This document shows positions 12,401 to 25,064 of a stretch of 64,000 nt of DNA, piece after piece. The notes under the pieces were generated by a model. The model did no database searches. It was not told where the DNA came from and saw only the letters and a program-made list of their open reading frames with translations. Position 1 is the first letter of the stretch. Each line of letters starts with the position of its first letter. This DNA is from Chaetorhynchus papuensis. Its lineage: Eukaryota; Chordata; Aves; Passeriformes; Rhipiduridae. The position numbers and the translations under genes were made by a program. The DNA lies in the NCBI GenBank assembly GCA_013396525.1, contig VWYX01000288.1, forward strand, positions 587,848 to 651,847, read 5' to 3'.

Positions 12401-15400
12401 CCAAATAAAAAATTCATACCACCTCAGACAGTTCTCTCTCAATAGCACTGACTTACTTTCTTTAGGTTTGAGAACAGGAATGATGCAGAACATTCAAAAG
12501 GCCTAAGCACCTGTCTTCGAAGAACATGAAAACAACAGGTCAGACAATCCATGCTCAATACCTCTAAGGAAAACCAAAGAAGAGCAGAAGCACATATTTA
12601 TTACCCAGACAGCAGCAAGCACACATGAATGACCTTTACAAAAGCTCACTTCAGCCAAAATTCCTTCTGAGAACAATTAACAGGTCTCTTATAGAAAGCC
12701 AAAGGAGATGTGACCACACCATAAAATGAGCTGAGCTTTTAACATCACCTTGCACGGCATTTTTGTTGATAAGAGCTCAGCTCATACAAAGCAAGTCCAC
12801 CATTGGCAACTACTCTGTGCACGTGGCTCCCTAAGGGTTCAGTGGAAGGATCATTCATCAGTGCTCTCCCAGGGTCTCCTCTAAGTGTGTTATGGGATAC
12901 TTTAATCCATTACTTGGGCAGTGGAGTACAGACTATCTCTATACCTGCAGATGATCTGCAAGCACTCTGGACAGCAGGAATAGAATTCAGGAAGATCTTG
13001 CCCAATTGGAGCAATGGTCTGAAATAAAAAGGATGCAATTCAATAAGGATAAGGGGAAAGCAGTAAACTCTGGTACCAATAATCAGTTGCACAAGTACAG
13101 AACATGAGTAGCCGACTGCAATTCCACATCAAAACAGAATTAAAAAAATAAAAGCCTTGCAAAGGTGTCAAACCTCTACACAGGACGTACACAGAGTAAC
13201 TGAAATCTTGCTTTATTTGGCCTGAGCCCTTAGCTTCAATTTCATGGCCAGGTTTGGATACCAGCTCTCCAGAAAGTATCTGGAGATATATGTCTACCTA
13301 TTCTTATAACCCTGATCCTAAAAACAAAGGCCATTAACCATCCACTAATGCATCAGTAGGATTGGGAAGTCAATAGCAATCTTCCATCCTGTGCACAGAG
13401 ATATAGGAGCTGGGCATTCTGTCCAAAAAAAAATGTTATTCGGTCACATTTATCAAAGGAAGCACACCAGGGTGGAACTTTGTGCATCTATGTTACTGGT
13501 ACAGAGCCAGAAGTGAACCATGCACTTTGAGAAAGAAGTGATTCAAAGATGCCTTGAAGAGGAAATCAGCAAAAAACCATATTCAACCTTTTTTAACATC
13601 AGAATTACTACTGAATAGGTAAGAGACCCAACAGTAAGGTAAGCACGCAGTCTGAACTCAAGAGAAGCGTCACCATACGTGGATGTGTTTGTGCACTAAA
13701 GAACAAATGAATCCCTCCTTAGCGTCTAAATTTATAAAAGCTTGGATGTACTTTTAGCCAGAAGTATTTCAAACCCAAGGTAGGTTTCAGTTGTGTCTCC
13801 CCCAAAAAAGGCTGTTTACTGGGGTACTGACTATGACCTGCAGTGGGGACTGACTACAGCTGGTCTCAAACGTACAGCACTTGGCAGGGTTTGCCTGGGA
13901 TCTGAACAAGGGATTTGACGATCACTTGATCACTGCTTATCAGGGAACTCGCAGCGCAGTTCATGGCATTTTGACATGATGTTTACAATAGTAACAGAAT
14001 TCTTTCTCCATCCTTCTCCTTTAAAAAGATGTTTCACTTTATTTTTAGCACCTTCTGTTTAAAGCAGCTGCAACTTTGAATCAGCTTTCTTTCAAAAGAC
14101 TCAATCTACAAAACAGTAACTGGAGCACAAAGCTTTGCAGGAGAAAACTGACGGGGACTAAATGTGGGGGAGTCAATGCAAAATTAAGGTAAAAAACATC
14201 TCAAGCTCTGATGTGATGTGTTTAATTGCATATTCTGTTCATGCAGTTCCTTGAAGCCATTATACTTGCTATACATACCCTAAAAAACCAGCAACAATTC
14301 AAAGCTTTAACACTCAGTTTTAGGTGCATTGTAGCTACAAATGAGAGGAAGGGCTGACTCAATGACCAGCCCACATGATAGTTTTTGGGACAGTAGCTCT
14401 CAAACACCACAATGGATTTAAAGGGGTTTCACAGACTACTACAAATAAAAATATCCTAACAGCATAGAGAAAGCACACTGCACAGAACTGATCTTCACTG
14501 GAAAAATCAAAAGCAGTAGCCCATACTTCTTCACCTTGCTCTCAAAAGAAGATTTTGGCAAATAATTTCCTGCAGTGACTCGAAGTCTCTAAAGAGAAGG
14601 AAATGCAGACAACTGTCTCAAATGCACAGGGTATGAAGTCTGGCAAGAGGCACTTCACTGATCACTTGCCTGCTCTGTTGAAATGTAGGCATCAGCCTTC
14701 CCCTGCTCTGGGTGAGCTTGGGTATTTAAAAACAACACCAGGAATATTTTTCAACCCCTACCAATGCCATTATTTGCTTTACATAACGATGTGATTTTTA
14801 ATAAAATGAAATAATAAAAAAAAAAGTTTCATTATTACCTGTACTGGATAGTAACCATACACTATTTCTGAAGGACCTTTGCTGAAGAGTTCAAATAGTG
14901 AATTCCAGTATGACTATTTAATACTAATCATAGAAAGAATACAACAATCTTCTAAGCATCTTCTTATTCCTGATTTCAACAGCTACAGCTCAAAACTCTG
15001 GAGAGTCCAGTTCTCTTGGGTCCCACAGATTGGTCCCCAAGCCTCAGGAGTGCTGTGCACAACCTATAATCATAACAGCTTTAAGGTTTTCAGCATTCAG
15101 TGATGACCCTTTCTATCCTCAACGTGCTGTCTTCCCGCTTTCCGAAGCCAGGATCTATGCACTCCTGGCCCAGCCAGGTACCCAACACTCTCATGCCCCT
15201 CCTGTCCCAGACAGCATTTGCCACAGACGCCTTGATTAACACACCACCTGCTAATGAAGCATGGCTGTTCTGTGAAGGCTGTCAGGGTTGTCAGTCAGGC
15301 TGAACTTTAATTACATCATCTTACAAACTCTGTGAGGACTAATCTGAGAGCTTCTGTTCTCAAATCAAAATATGTAACAAGTGTAAGGTTTCTCATACCA

Positions 15401-18400
15401 ATGACTTGTCTTCTCACTGGATATAGTCAACCTTCAGTTCTTGGAGGAAGGATACAGGACAAAGTAGCTCACACGATGCACAGCTTGCCTTCAAGGCAAA
15501 AAGAAACTACAGCAGATCACGTTTTCAGAGAGAAACTTATAGATTACAAACTGGTAACAGCAATGCAGAAAGTCTGCCTGACCTAGTCAGGGATTCTTGC
15601 CGCTATCAAGCAGCTTTCAAGAAAAGCCACAGAAAAGCTCACTAATATTATCCACATTTCAATGAACTGAGACAAGTTAAAAAAAAAGAAACAAACCAAA
15701 ACCAAAACCAAACAAAGTCTTATTGAAAATAACTCCCATGGTCTCAACACCTTGAACCCCACTTCACATGGGATGGAGCCCTTCAGCATCTACTGAGATT
15801 TGCCAAAGAATATCACTATGCCATGATACTCTCCTGCAAATGATCCCATTCAAGAGAGCAAACTCTGAGTGCTCCTACACAGCAGACCCTGATACACTGG
15901 TATAAAGGAGGGAGCAAAATAATAAATTCAGCATTTCTGAAATAAAAAGATCCACATTTGCTAGTATTGCATTATAGATCCAAAAATCTGCAAAACTTCC
16001 CAAAAGTATTGACTTTTGTACAACTTGGCTGGTCAAGAAAAGGCATGTATTTGTATGTATGAACATGTTATTGAAGATGATCAGGCTCCTGCTGCCCGTG
16101 ATGCCCACAAAACCCAATCTTCTCAAACAAAGTGATGAAGGGAAAGCTGCCTGTGATTTCTGGTGAAAGTGGCCCTGCATAGTGGAACAGGGCTTGAATA
16201 CTCATCCTCAAATAAAACTGCACTAAAATGAGATTTTTTTTCCTCCCACTAAGTTGTAGTGACAACGCTTTCAGCTATTTCACTCATATATAAATATGAA
16301 TGGCTCCTGGTTTTTTGACAACAAAATATTTCACTGTCAGTGGGGAAAAAAAAAAAAAGAGTGGATAAAACAGCTTCAAGCAGACTCAGACAAATCCCAC
16401 CTGTCCTACTTATGTGATAATGGTCAGGAACACATCTATGAGCAAATGTTTCAAATGACACACTTAGCTTTTAAAAAAGATACTAGATCCTAGGCCATGT
16501 ATGGCACAGTTATTTACACAGTATATTATAAATCTGTCATTTATAAAGTCTCTACCACTCAAGTTTCAGGCCAGCCTGTGCTGTCAGTGAGTGCTCGCCA
16601 CTCTGTTTACAGAAACCGTATTTTTAAAACTGCATTTGTAGGGTTGGTCAAGGTATTTACAGGCTTTGCACCCACCAAAAAGTGTTCTACGTAAGAGATA
16701 TTCCCAGGAGTTCTCATCTACACCCCTACAAAAATAGCTGAAGCACCTCGACGGAGAAGCAAGCAGGGTTTTTTAACCCTCATTTCTGACCACCCCATCG
16801 TCTACTGGATGTTAAACCTGCTTGAGATGGATAAAAAAGCTTCAGATACTTCACTGAAAGCAGTATCTCATCTCCTATCCAATCTACACTTCTCCACTGT
16901 AAGCTCACACACCTGCCACACTCATCCCCTCCCAGACAGAAATGGGTCAGGACTCTGCCCTCACTGCAGAGGGCTGAATGGTATCCTGGGCTGCACAAGG
17001 CAAAGTCCAGCAGGTGGAGGGAGGGGATCCCTCCCCTCCACTCAGCACTGCTGAGGCCACACCTGCAGGGCTGTGCCCAGATCCCCCATTCCAGTTTGTA
17101 ACCTTTAGCGCATACCAGACAAACCTGCCAGCTGTCAGTGCGACAGACAGCTGACACCTCTCCAGGGCACTAATTAGTATTTCCACCTTCGCTCTGCACT
17201 GACAAAAGCACTCAAGCAAGCTGTCACAATCCAAATGCATCCTTCATAGCTTCAAAGGGAGAACAGATATACACACTCTTGGACTAATTTTGCTTTATTT
17301 GACAAAGAAAATTAAGACAAGTGTCCAGCTGTCCTTCATGCGGCCAAGTAATTCACCTGCCCTGCCTGAGTAAAAATAGATTATCCCATAAGGCAAAGAT
17401 CTCCTGGCACTCAAGACACACTTGTATTTAAGAAGTGTGAAGTTTAAAGATAGGATAATTTTCAAGAGGAATGAAAGTACAATCTTACCCTGCATTTCAA
17501 GTGACCTCTTATGTCTGGAGAATCTTCTCAGAAGACAGTGGCTTTAGTAGTAACTATAAATACTTCTCTCTTTACACTTTGTCAAATACAGGAATAAAAG
17601 CAGACACCTGTGCCTGACAATCTAGATTATTGAACAGAACCATCCAGATGTACTTTAGCAGGAGGACTCTCACAGAAGTTTCTCAAGGAATCGCTGCTGA
17701 CACATAAAGCACAAACAAGGTTTGCACTTCCCCTGAGCAATAGAAACTGATAATCACCAGCTTTAAAGCAGGAAAATTAATATACAGCCTCAACATGCAA
17801 CAGGCTAATAACTCAAATATCCAGTATAGTCACAGGGAGCAACTCCTCTTTACTATAGTGTCACCTGAAGTCATAAAAAATTATCATCACTTCCTGTAAA
17901 AATGCAGCCTCGGAGAATTTTCAGCCCTTCTGGAGTCTGAGAGCAGTTTGGTAGTCCTGCCTTCTCAAAGCATCCAAATACTTGAATACTCAGCTTTTAA
18001 CAAGAAGTTTAAAATAGCTTCCATAAAACATATGCTGTTATTTCTGCCATACAGACAGCATTCATAAATCAGCTATGGAATATTTGCACTCTTCTATAGG
18101 AGTGCAGGAAAAAACTAACCCCCAGCAGCTGAGCAGAACATTCGGGAGTCTGAGGTACAGGGAACCTCCCCTGTCAGGGCTGGTCACTACAGTCTTTCAA
18201 ACAAACTGAACAGTATCACTGTGAATTTCTTTCAACTATTTTCCCCATTTCCTCCTTTTAATAACTCTCTCATCTGAAACACTTGTACCTCATTGATTCT
18301 AAGAATGTACTGACTTGTCCTTAACAAAGGCATTTGAATGTTTAAAACTGGGAAACAGCACTGTCAAATGAGTAACCGGTTTTGTTTAGCTATCCTGCAC

Positions 18401-21400
18401 CACTCCAAAACTGACTGCACAGCATGACAGGCTTTCTACCACCTAGAAACTCATGAAGTGCTGCAGATACCTTTGGCAATTTTTGTTATAGAAAGTACAG
18501 CAAGCATTGAACACAACCAACTAGAGTCTGTTTGCATTAACCATCATTTGCTGCCACCAACTGCAAAGGTCACCCCAGAAGTCCCAGCTTAGTTTTCAAA
18601 CCGTCTGTCAAACCAAAGGCTCTCCAGGCTCTGGAGCGTCTCTGTCCAGGTTTCGTTCTCACCTGCTTTCACACACACTCGCAAACACAGGCCTTCAGGA
18701 AGAGAGCTGAGAACAAGTCTGCAGCTGCAGGAGAGCTCAAACCCCTAAAAAGTTTATGAGCAAAGTGAAGAAAGGGATAATACTGAGTACTAAGGCAATT
18801 CAAGTATCATGTATTTGCAGAGTACTTACTTTTTTTCTTTAGGAGCACAACAAAATATGCATCTAGGGCAATACCTAAGTGATCCCATGCCCAGTTTTGT
18901 CCTTGTATGATGAACGTGGTCTCAAGAGCACAGTTCCACCAGCAGTTTGTGCTCCATACAAATATGGGATTTAGCTGAGCTTGGAGACACGCTGCGGAGA
19001 GCCCTGCACAATCGGGTTCTCAACAGCTCAGCTGCCGTAGCTGACAGTTCACAATTGCAGCCATTCATTAGTGTTCCTGGAATACAGCCGGAACAGTTCA
19101 AGCCGGTCAGTTATCTCTGGAAAATGATCTATACTCTGCTCCTTTTCCAACAGCCCTAGTAATATTTTGCCCCAAAAGTCTGCCAAACATGTAGGAGGTT
19201 TGAACAAGCTTTCTCAGTAACATTCTTTTAACAGAAGCAACATATTTTTTTTCCCCCAAGAGCCAAAATAAAGTTATTAAGCCAGATGAAATATTCTGCT
19301 TGTCAGTTACAAATTTGTGTCTACATGGGCATAAGGGTGAGTAGAGAACCTGACAGACACTGATACCAAAATCCTCTCAGGTGCTCTAACTGCCCTCCCT
19401 CCAAAATAATTAGTACTAGTGCTGAAGTCCAACAAAAGAAGAGTCAAAGCAATTTTGAGAACCAGTTCTGTGTTTTTACAGTATTTTTCAGGCTCCTTGT
19501 CTGAGGGAGCAATACCCACATCTGCCTCAGTAACAGTACTTGTTCCTCCATCCTTTAACACTGCTGCAGTTTATTTGACTTGCAGCCACATTTAAAGAGG
19601 AAAAGAAAATAATACTGTGTTATGCTGTAAATTATTTCACAACTTTCACACAACAAATTTTCCTCTTTAAGAGCTTAGCAATTTGGACACATCAACTGAA
19701 AAACTGGCTTTGCATTTCAAGGAAGGAGTGACATCCCAAAGGCTTTTTTCCTTTTCTTTTTTAATTCTTTTGGACTACCTATCCACCCTTTCTTCCCCAC
19801 CAGGCAAGATTTTCCAATTAATTGATTCTTCACTATTCATCAGGTCAATGCCAGAAACCACAGTTTTTTATAGACTGCTGTCAATATGTACTGGGCTATG
19901 GGAACAGGAAATTAAAAGTCTTCGGGCAATGGCTTGGAAGAAAGTAATCTATAAACATAGTTCTCTCTACATATCAGGCTAGATAACCTTACACCTCCAC
20001 CCCTAATAACCTTAGATGTTGTTTGATTTAAAATAGCAGACTATAAGATAGGAGTAATACAAAAACCTTTTTTTCAGAAATACATGAACCAACCAACTTT
20101 TTACATCATGTTTACTGTGTTCCGGACATGCTGTTTTCAAAGAACTTACATCTTAACTATTTTACCTATAAAACAGTTCCTCTTCATATTCGGAATGGTG
20201 AGTGACTTTCCAGATAAATCCAGGCTATTGAGAGCTATATACTACTCCTTGATGAGTCACTGTTTTAGAAGATGACTATAGGAGAATGATCTACACAAGT
20301 CTGTGAAGCTTCAAATACATGCAAATATTGAAGTATAACTGAAGGTGCCAGAAGAAATGTAGACACCTGCCTACACACTGAGCCCCATTTTCAGGGGATG
20401 TTACACATTAATAGTAAGAAAGACAAAAGAGAAAAATGCTTTCCACAGATTTATAGCTTCTATGACCACCAAGTAACCTCTCCGAACTGAGCTGTGTGTT
20501 AACTTCCTGGACCTGCCAGCACAAACCATGACTCATTATATATCAGCTCCCTTTGCGCCTTAATAGCTTTATCAGTGTCAACCCCCAGCTTATTAATGAC
20601 ACTTGAAGGTCTTCATTAACTATTTCAGCACTGATTCCAGTGGATAAGGCAGCTAGGCAAAGCCCATGGGAGTAGTGGCACAATTTAAGTGGCTGTAAAG
20701 AGGAAAAAAGCAGGAGACAGTTTTACAATAAAGCCTTTTCAGAGAATAAAGCAAATAAAAACCAAGTGGTAAAACAGCCTTAACAAGCTGCTAGGTAATC
20801 ATTCTCACCTCTGTCTGAAGCCAGTGGAAGTCAGGCTACTGCTTGAGGGGAGCAAAGGATAAACTTTGATCTACTGTCTCTGTATCTATCTCCTATGTTG
20901 CATTGAGGTCTAGGCCCATTTAAGGTGAGCTTTCACGGCCTACCAGGATGATCTACCCAGGTGGGAAAGACTCTCACACCATTTGTGTACTCCTGGCTTT
21001 CTGAGCACCCAGTACATGGCACAGTTTTATCACACAGGGCAGAAGCTGACAAACGAGACATATGCACTCCTTCACTGATAACCAGACATTCGTTTCTCTA
21101 CTGAACACCACAGCATGGCCTGTCAAAAAGAGCACACTGCATTCAGACCCCACTTCCATTTCTTACTCATAGTCCTCATGGCAAAGTGTTGGAAAGAATC
21201 TCTTTAGACATCAACAGCATGTAAAGCACCACTGCAAAGTGGCAAGTTCAAAGACCAAACTAGAAAAATAACTTTAAAAATCACTGTTCTGGGTAAGAGC
21301 ACCAAGAACTGACTCACTGGAGTGCCACACAAAGTTAGACGCCTCTAGTCTGAATAAGCAGGACAAGTTTTTCCCTATCTTTACACAGAAGTGATTCACT

Positions 21401-24400
21401 TGTCACAGATAATCAAGTTAATTACCACAATTTATATTAAGTATTAGAAGCTATGAAAAACAAATGCAAAATGCATTCCTTTTTTCTGATTCCTGAATCA
21501 ACAGAATGATTAAACACTAGACAAATCATCTTCTCATATAACACTGAGCTATGAAAAGAACCCACCAGCTTGAAATCTAACCTTATTTGCACAAGGCAGT
21601 TTGTCAGCCGGGTTAGCAATCCTCTTAAGGTAGGCAAACTGCAAGAAAATTTTAACTGTTGTTAACTTTGTCTTGTCAGTCCTTTATCACTTTAATCAGA
21701 ACCAGCACAGCTTTCCAAACCACGGCTTTTTCTTGCAGAAAAGCACAGCAGTTACTTTCTCACACACAGCGTCAGCCTATGTTGCAGCAAGCACAGGCCT
21801 GCATTAAATCTGCAGCCTGAACTCTCCAAACATCCACTCTAAGGTGCTCTCTCCATCCACTGCACCCCAACCCCACAGACACAGCTGCTTTACTAAAACG
21901 TGCTCCAAGCAACACTGACTCTATTATCTTAACATCTGGTGCTGTCCCAAGGTGAGGGAAGACTTACAGAGAAATTCACCACAAGATCTGCTCATAATGG
22001 CCTAATACCTGTTTCTAAAAACAAAAAACACACATGTATTCCCTTCCTCCAAACTGCAGCAATCCTGAAAGTAAATGTTGGGACTTAAATTCAGTGCTCA
22101 AACACTGCTTGATTCTTCCTTCCCTCAAAGAAGTCAATCAAGTGGTTTTGGCCTTCAGAGCAGTCTGACGTGTCTATGGGAACAGCAGCCACACACCCAC
22201 TCCCTATCTCAGGGCCTCTTACGAGTCTGCTCACACCACACCCCTCTGTTACAACTCACAGTACCAAATTACTTTCCAATTAAAAAAACCCTCACTGTAA
22301 GGTTGTACTTCCCCCCGTGCCCGCATCTTTGCCCAAGTAGTGTCTGTTTTCTCAACACAAAGGACTATTCTCTGTAGAGCTTTCCCTGCATAACAGATTT
22401 GCACACAAATCCACATCCAAGTGCAAGTACTTTCCTTACTGACACTATAAAGTGTTAACTCGACAGCAGGATAAAAATCGAGAATCTGTGTTAAAAGCCT
22501 TAAGTTTCCCAAGATGCCCCACCTGATGGCCCTGAGATAGCACCACACAGATTTAACACTGTCAACAGAGCGTCATTTTAACCCAGCTGTCATTTAAGTG
22601 TTTTATAATGCATTTAGAGAAAAGGAGAGAACAGGCCTTCTCACATCCTGAGCCACTGGCTACAGAAAGACAGCTTTCAGCCTTTCATTTTGAAGGGGTC
22701 ACATTATTTGTGCATTAAGCAGCTTTCAGACTACTTTGTACCCCATTTTGTGAGAAAAGTAATCACACTCACACCCTGGAAAGAACAAGTACAATTCACC
22801 ACTTGCCTAAATACTTTGCTATGGTTTGTGCTCCTAAAATAGAAAATACAGTCGAGGTGAACCTCAGCGTGACTTTCTGAAAATATGAATTTACAAAAAG
22901 CACTTGACAATAACTTGGAAGTTGACTTCTTTTCCCCCTAAAAATACAGTTCTTTTTTATGGCATTATAAAATAATTCATACCTGTCTTCATCACCATCA
23001 ACAGGAATGGATATGCCAAAAACAGAGCTAGCAAGACTGTTCATTGGAGTACTTGCAGGTAACTGAAGAGGATTTGCTAGAGTGTCTGGAATGGGAGGCT
23101 TCACAAGAGGTTTATTTTCAGCTATAAGAGAAAGTGGTGGCTGAGGTAGGGGTTCCGATTTTCTTCTAGTATCATCAATCTGGCCTACTAAGGACTGGGC
23201 CTGGGTCTGAAACTGTCCGAGGTTTGCCTGAGGCAGACTGGCGGATGCGTTGGGCGCGCCTGGCATCATCGAGTGTCCGACGTGCTGGGACTGGACTGCG
23301 CCAGTGCTTCTGCTGACAGAAGGGTGGCTCGTCAGCTGGGACTGGACCAGCGTAACAGGGACGTTTGGCATAGTAACAGAAGCGGTGGTGGACACGCTAG
23401 GCACACTTGTACCGGGCACAACCGCAGGCACGCTCTGAACTCCAGGGACCACAGCATGGGGAGCACCAGGCATTCCTGACACTTGACTGCTTCCCCCCAT
23501 TGGATGCTGAGTCACAGATTTCTGTTGCACAACCCCCGTATGTCCAAGGCCTGGCTGCACCACACCCCCCGGCTGCGGGATGGCAGGTTGACTCGCTTGT
23601 GCCTGGCCACTCTGCAACAACCCCGATCCCTGTCCGACTGCTTCGCTGGGCTGCGCTGACACCCCCATCACTGGCGCTCCCACAGGTGAGGGGTTTTGGG
23701 CCGTCACCTGCCCCACAGGAAGGCTGGAGGCTACAGTACTTGGAGCAGAGCTTGTAGTAGCCTGCTGAATAGCTCCTTGAGACTGCATAATTGTCATGTG
23801 CTGCATGTATTCAGCCTGCCCAGGAGGCTGCGTCGGCAGTAGATGCACTGGTGGAATCTGGGACTGAGAATAAGCAAATTGTTGAGGCTGAGTCACTGGT
23901 ATGCTTGCCTGCTGCACCTGCTGCTGGGCCACAGGAATGTTCGACTGCCCTACTGTCACATTTGGAGGTGCCATGCCTTTCCCATTGGGTCCAGACTGTG
24001 AAACACCCTGTGGATTTACCTGTGGCTGTGGTTGCTGCGGCACTATCATTTGCTGGCTTGCTCCCGAAGCCCCAGAAAACACAGGCTGAGCAGTACTCTG
24101 AGGCACGGCCCCACCTACGGGCTGTTGCGGCTGCTGTTGTTGCCCAATGACAAAATTAGGTTGCTGTAGAGAGGACTGGTTCATTTTTTCTGTCTGAAGC
24201 AGCTGTGACACAGCAGCCAGGGAGCTGTCAGCTATAGAATCGGGGCCATGGGCTGATGCTGGCACAGCCGAGATCACAACAGAACCTCCTGTGGCACCGA
24301 GGCCACTGTCCCTCTCTTGAGCAGCCTGTTCGAAGGTGCTGCTGTGCCTAATGCAATCTCCAGTCCTGCCCAGAACACCACCACCATCTGAGTCCCGGTC

Positions 24401-24961
24401 ATAGTACTCCATACACGTCCATCGGCCTCGCCTGTAGGGCTCCCCAGTACCGTGGTCTAGTTTGATCACCCTGAAGCGTGAGCTGCATGCGGCAGCTGCC
24501 GTCTGAGACATGGCCCCGGGGGCAATGGGTGCAGAAGGCCCTGTGGAGGGCAGGGTAGCCTGAGCACTGCTGCCTCCCCCCACAGCAGTGCCGGGGGCAG
24601 CAGCTGGCAGGGGCACAGCCGAACTTTTGGGCACAGCCCCCCCGTTGGAGGCTGCAGCCACCCCAGCAGCAGCCACAGGCAGCTGCCCGTCCAAAAGAAG
24701 ATTGGGAGAGACGCTGCTGGGAGTTTCGGCCTCGCCCACGTTGTTGAGAGTCTCTTCGGAGGAGCTCCGCTCGCAGACATCCTCGGGGCCGTAGTCGGTG
24801 GCTCGGGAAACATCAAAGATTTCAGAAGACACGTCCTCGGTGCGGGACTCATCCGGGTCATCCAGGCTCTCGGTGTCCTCGGTGATGCTGCTGGCCACCT
24901 GCGCCGTGGTCACGCTGGTGATCTGGAAGCAGCTCTTCTTCTTGGCCGGCATCTTGGACAT
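222..24961 (-). CDS. TSC22D2: TSC22 domain family protein 2, whole spliced coding region
   Basis: Joining minus-strand segments 24961-22983, 9216-9145, 1267-1216 and 464-222 gives an uninterrupted 781-residue protein; the human protein is about 780. Every junction has GT-AG borders and conserved phase. Residues 1-90 form the conserved N-terminal block (starts MSKMPAKKKSCFQITSV). Residues 160-190 form the second block (RFRVIKLDHG, then GRWTCMEYYDRD). Residues about 260-595 are Gln/Pro/Ser/Val-rich and probably disordered. RRKSEP lies at 599-604. The TSC box runs about 692-718 and the leucine zipper has Leu at 719, 726, 733 and 740. Family knowledge: these zipper proteins dimerise within the TSC22 family, lack a classical basic DNA-binding region, act in transcriptional and osmotic-stress signalling, and long members bind NRBP1 and the WNK-SPAK/OSR1 system. 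The gene reads right to left from the CpG island. TSC22D1 and TSC22D4 are the alternatives, but the N-terminus and C-terminal tail match D2. Confidence 0.96.
465..1215 (-). other. TSC22D2: TSC22D2 intron 3
   Basis: A 751-bp intron with donor GTAAG at 1215 and acceptor TTCGCAG at 465. I see no repeat or further gene in it. Confidence 0.9.
1216..1267 (-). CDS. TSC22D2: TSC22D2 coding exon 3 (start of TSC box)
   Basis: The acceptor ATTTACAG ends at 1268. The first base completes Ser684, then 17 codons read ASGASVVAIDNKIEQAM, and a consensus donor GTAAG begins at 1215. AIDNKIEQAM is the signature opening of the TSC box shared by all TSC22-family proteins. Being only 52 nt, the exon was found by protein homology and splice sites rather than by an open frame. 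It joins exon 4 in phase 0, immediately before DLVKSHL. Confidence 0.95.
3631..3646. repeat. (CCCA)4 microsatellite
   Basis: Four exact CCCA units inside intron 2, in a short C-rich stretch. Confidence 0.9.
4650..4786 (+). repeat. Partial ERV-L LTR (U5 end)
   Basis: The segment corresponds to the R/U5 part of an avian ERV-L LTR. It contains the CCTATTAAATTG block and ends in a CA dinucleotide at 4785-4786, eight bases before the primer-binding site. The upstream U3 portion is absent or too diverged to see. Confidence 0.75.
4795..4812 (+). other. Retroviral primer-binding site of the ERV-L fragment
   Basis: An 18-base site beginning TGG (complement of a tRNA CCA end), just after the LTR boundary and matching the avian ERV-L primer-binding region. 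The tRNA identity was not determined. Confidence 0.7.
9145..9216 (-). CDS. TSC22D2: TSC22D2 coding exon 2 (72-nt cassette)
   Basis: The acceptor is TCATAG before 9216. The first base completes Arg660 (AG+G), then 23 codons follow that begin NPSTAFYQAF and end TTWD, then AG of Ser684, with donor GTATGG starting at 9144. The peptide matches the NPSTAFYQAF segment that precedes the TSC box in vertebrate TSC22D2. The exon is 72 nt with phase 2 at both ends, so leaving it out keeps the reading frame. It is isolated by large introns on both sides (13.8 and 7.9 kb). Confidence 0.95.
   Translation of the reverse strand, partial: ESVNCILPSVQFQQVTRVKDHLG
9217..22982 (-). other. TSC22D2: TSC22D2 intron 1
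   Basis: A 13.8-kb intron between the long first exon and the 72-nt cassette. It carries an old CR1 remnant at about 12895-13110 and simple A-rich tracts (for example 15,679-15,716 with AAACC-type units, and 16,346-16,359). No alternative first exon like the short isoforms of TSC22D1 or TSC22D3 could be recognised, and no nested gene is evident. The 155-codon open frame at 9917-10384 (+) has no recognisable motif. Confidence 0.88.
12895..13110 (+). mobile_element. Old CR1-family LINE remnant (reverse transcriptase C-terminal region)
   Basis: The stretch follows the CR1 ORF2 coding order: 'gcagatgat' at about 12947, 'gaattcaggaagatcttg' at 12985-13002, 'ggagcaatggtctgaaat' at 13007-13024, 'ttcaataaggataa' and then 'aataatcagttgcacaa'. 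This is the conserved block after the reverse transcriptase catalytic region in ancient amniote CR1 copies. Frame breaks and divergence show it is long dead. Its sense strand is opposite to TSC22D2. Edges are approximate. Confidence 0.75.
22983..24961 (-). CDS. TSC22D2: TSC22D2 coding exon 1 (residues 1-659 plus two bases)
   Basis: The exon encodes the whole regulatory arm of the protein. The start at 24961 is chosen because the family N-terminus MSKMPAKKKSCF begins there, and a second Met at codon 4 is also conserved. The exon ends GAA GAC AG, followed by donor GTATGA at 22982, so codon 660 (Arg) is split after its second base. Without splicing the frame stays open into the intron for 61 more codons, to 22796. 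The RFRV motif at residues 162-165 fits the RFx[V/I] pattern recognised by the CCT domains of SPAK/OSR1. RRKSEP (Ser602) resembles a 14-3-3 or basophilic-kinase site; both functional readings are inference. The 5' half of the exon lies in the CpG island. The middle is repetitive in composition (Q, P, S, V, A), which is usual for this family. Confidence 0.96.
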
Positions 24962-25025
24962 GTTTCCTCCGCAGGAAGGGGTTCGGCCGGCCGCGGCGAG
25001 GCGAACGGGGTGCTGGGGCGGGCTG

Positions 25026-25064
25026 TCACGGCGTGCCGGCCGGGCCCCCGGCGCTACCGTACAT
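25026..25064 (-). other. Short upstream ORF in TSC22D2 5' leader
   Basis: An ATG at 25064 opens a 12-codon frame (MYGSAGGPAGTP) with a TGA stop at 25026, 64 bases before the main start. If it lies in the mRNA, it could damp initiation at the main start. Whether the transcript includes it depends on the unmapped start site. Confidence 0.4.

Noticed and set aside
23407..24150. Plus-strand open frames of 116-119 codons
   Set aside because: They are opposite-strand shadows of the GC-rich TSC22D2 exon 1.
24466..24861. 131-codon minus-strand frame
   Set aside because: An out-of-frame shadow of TSC22D2 exon 1.
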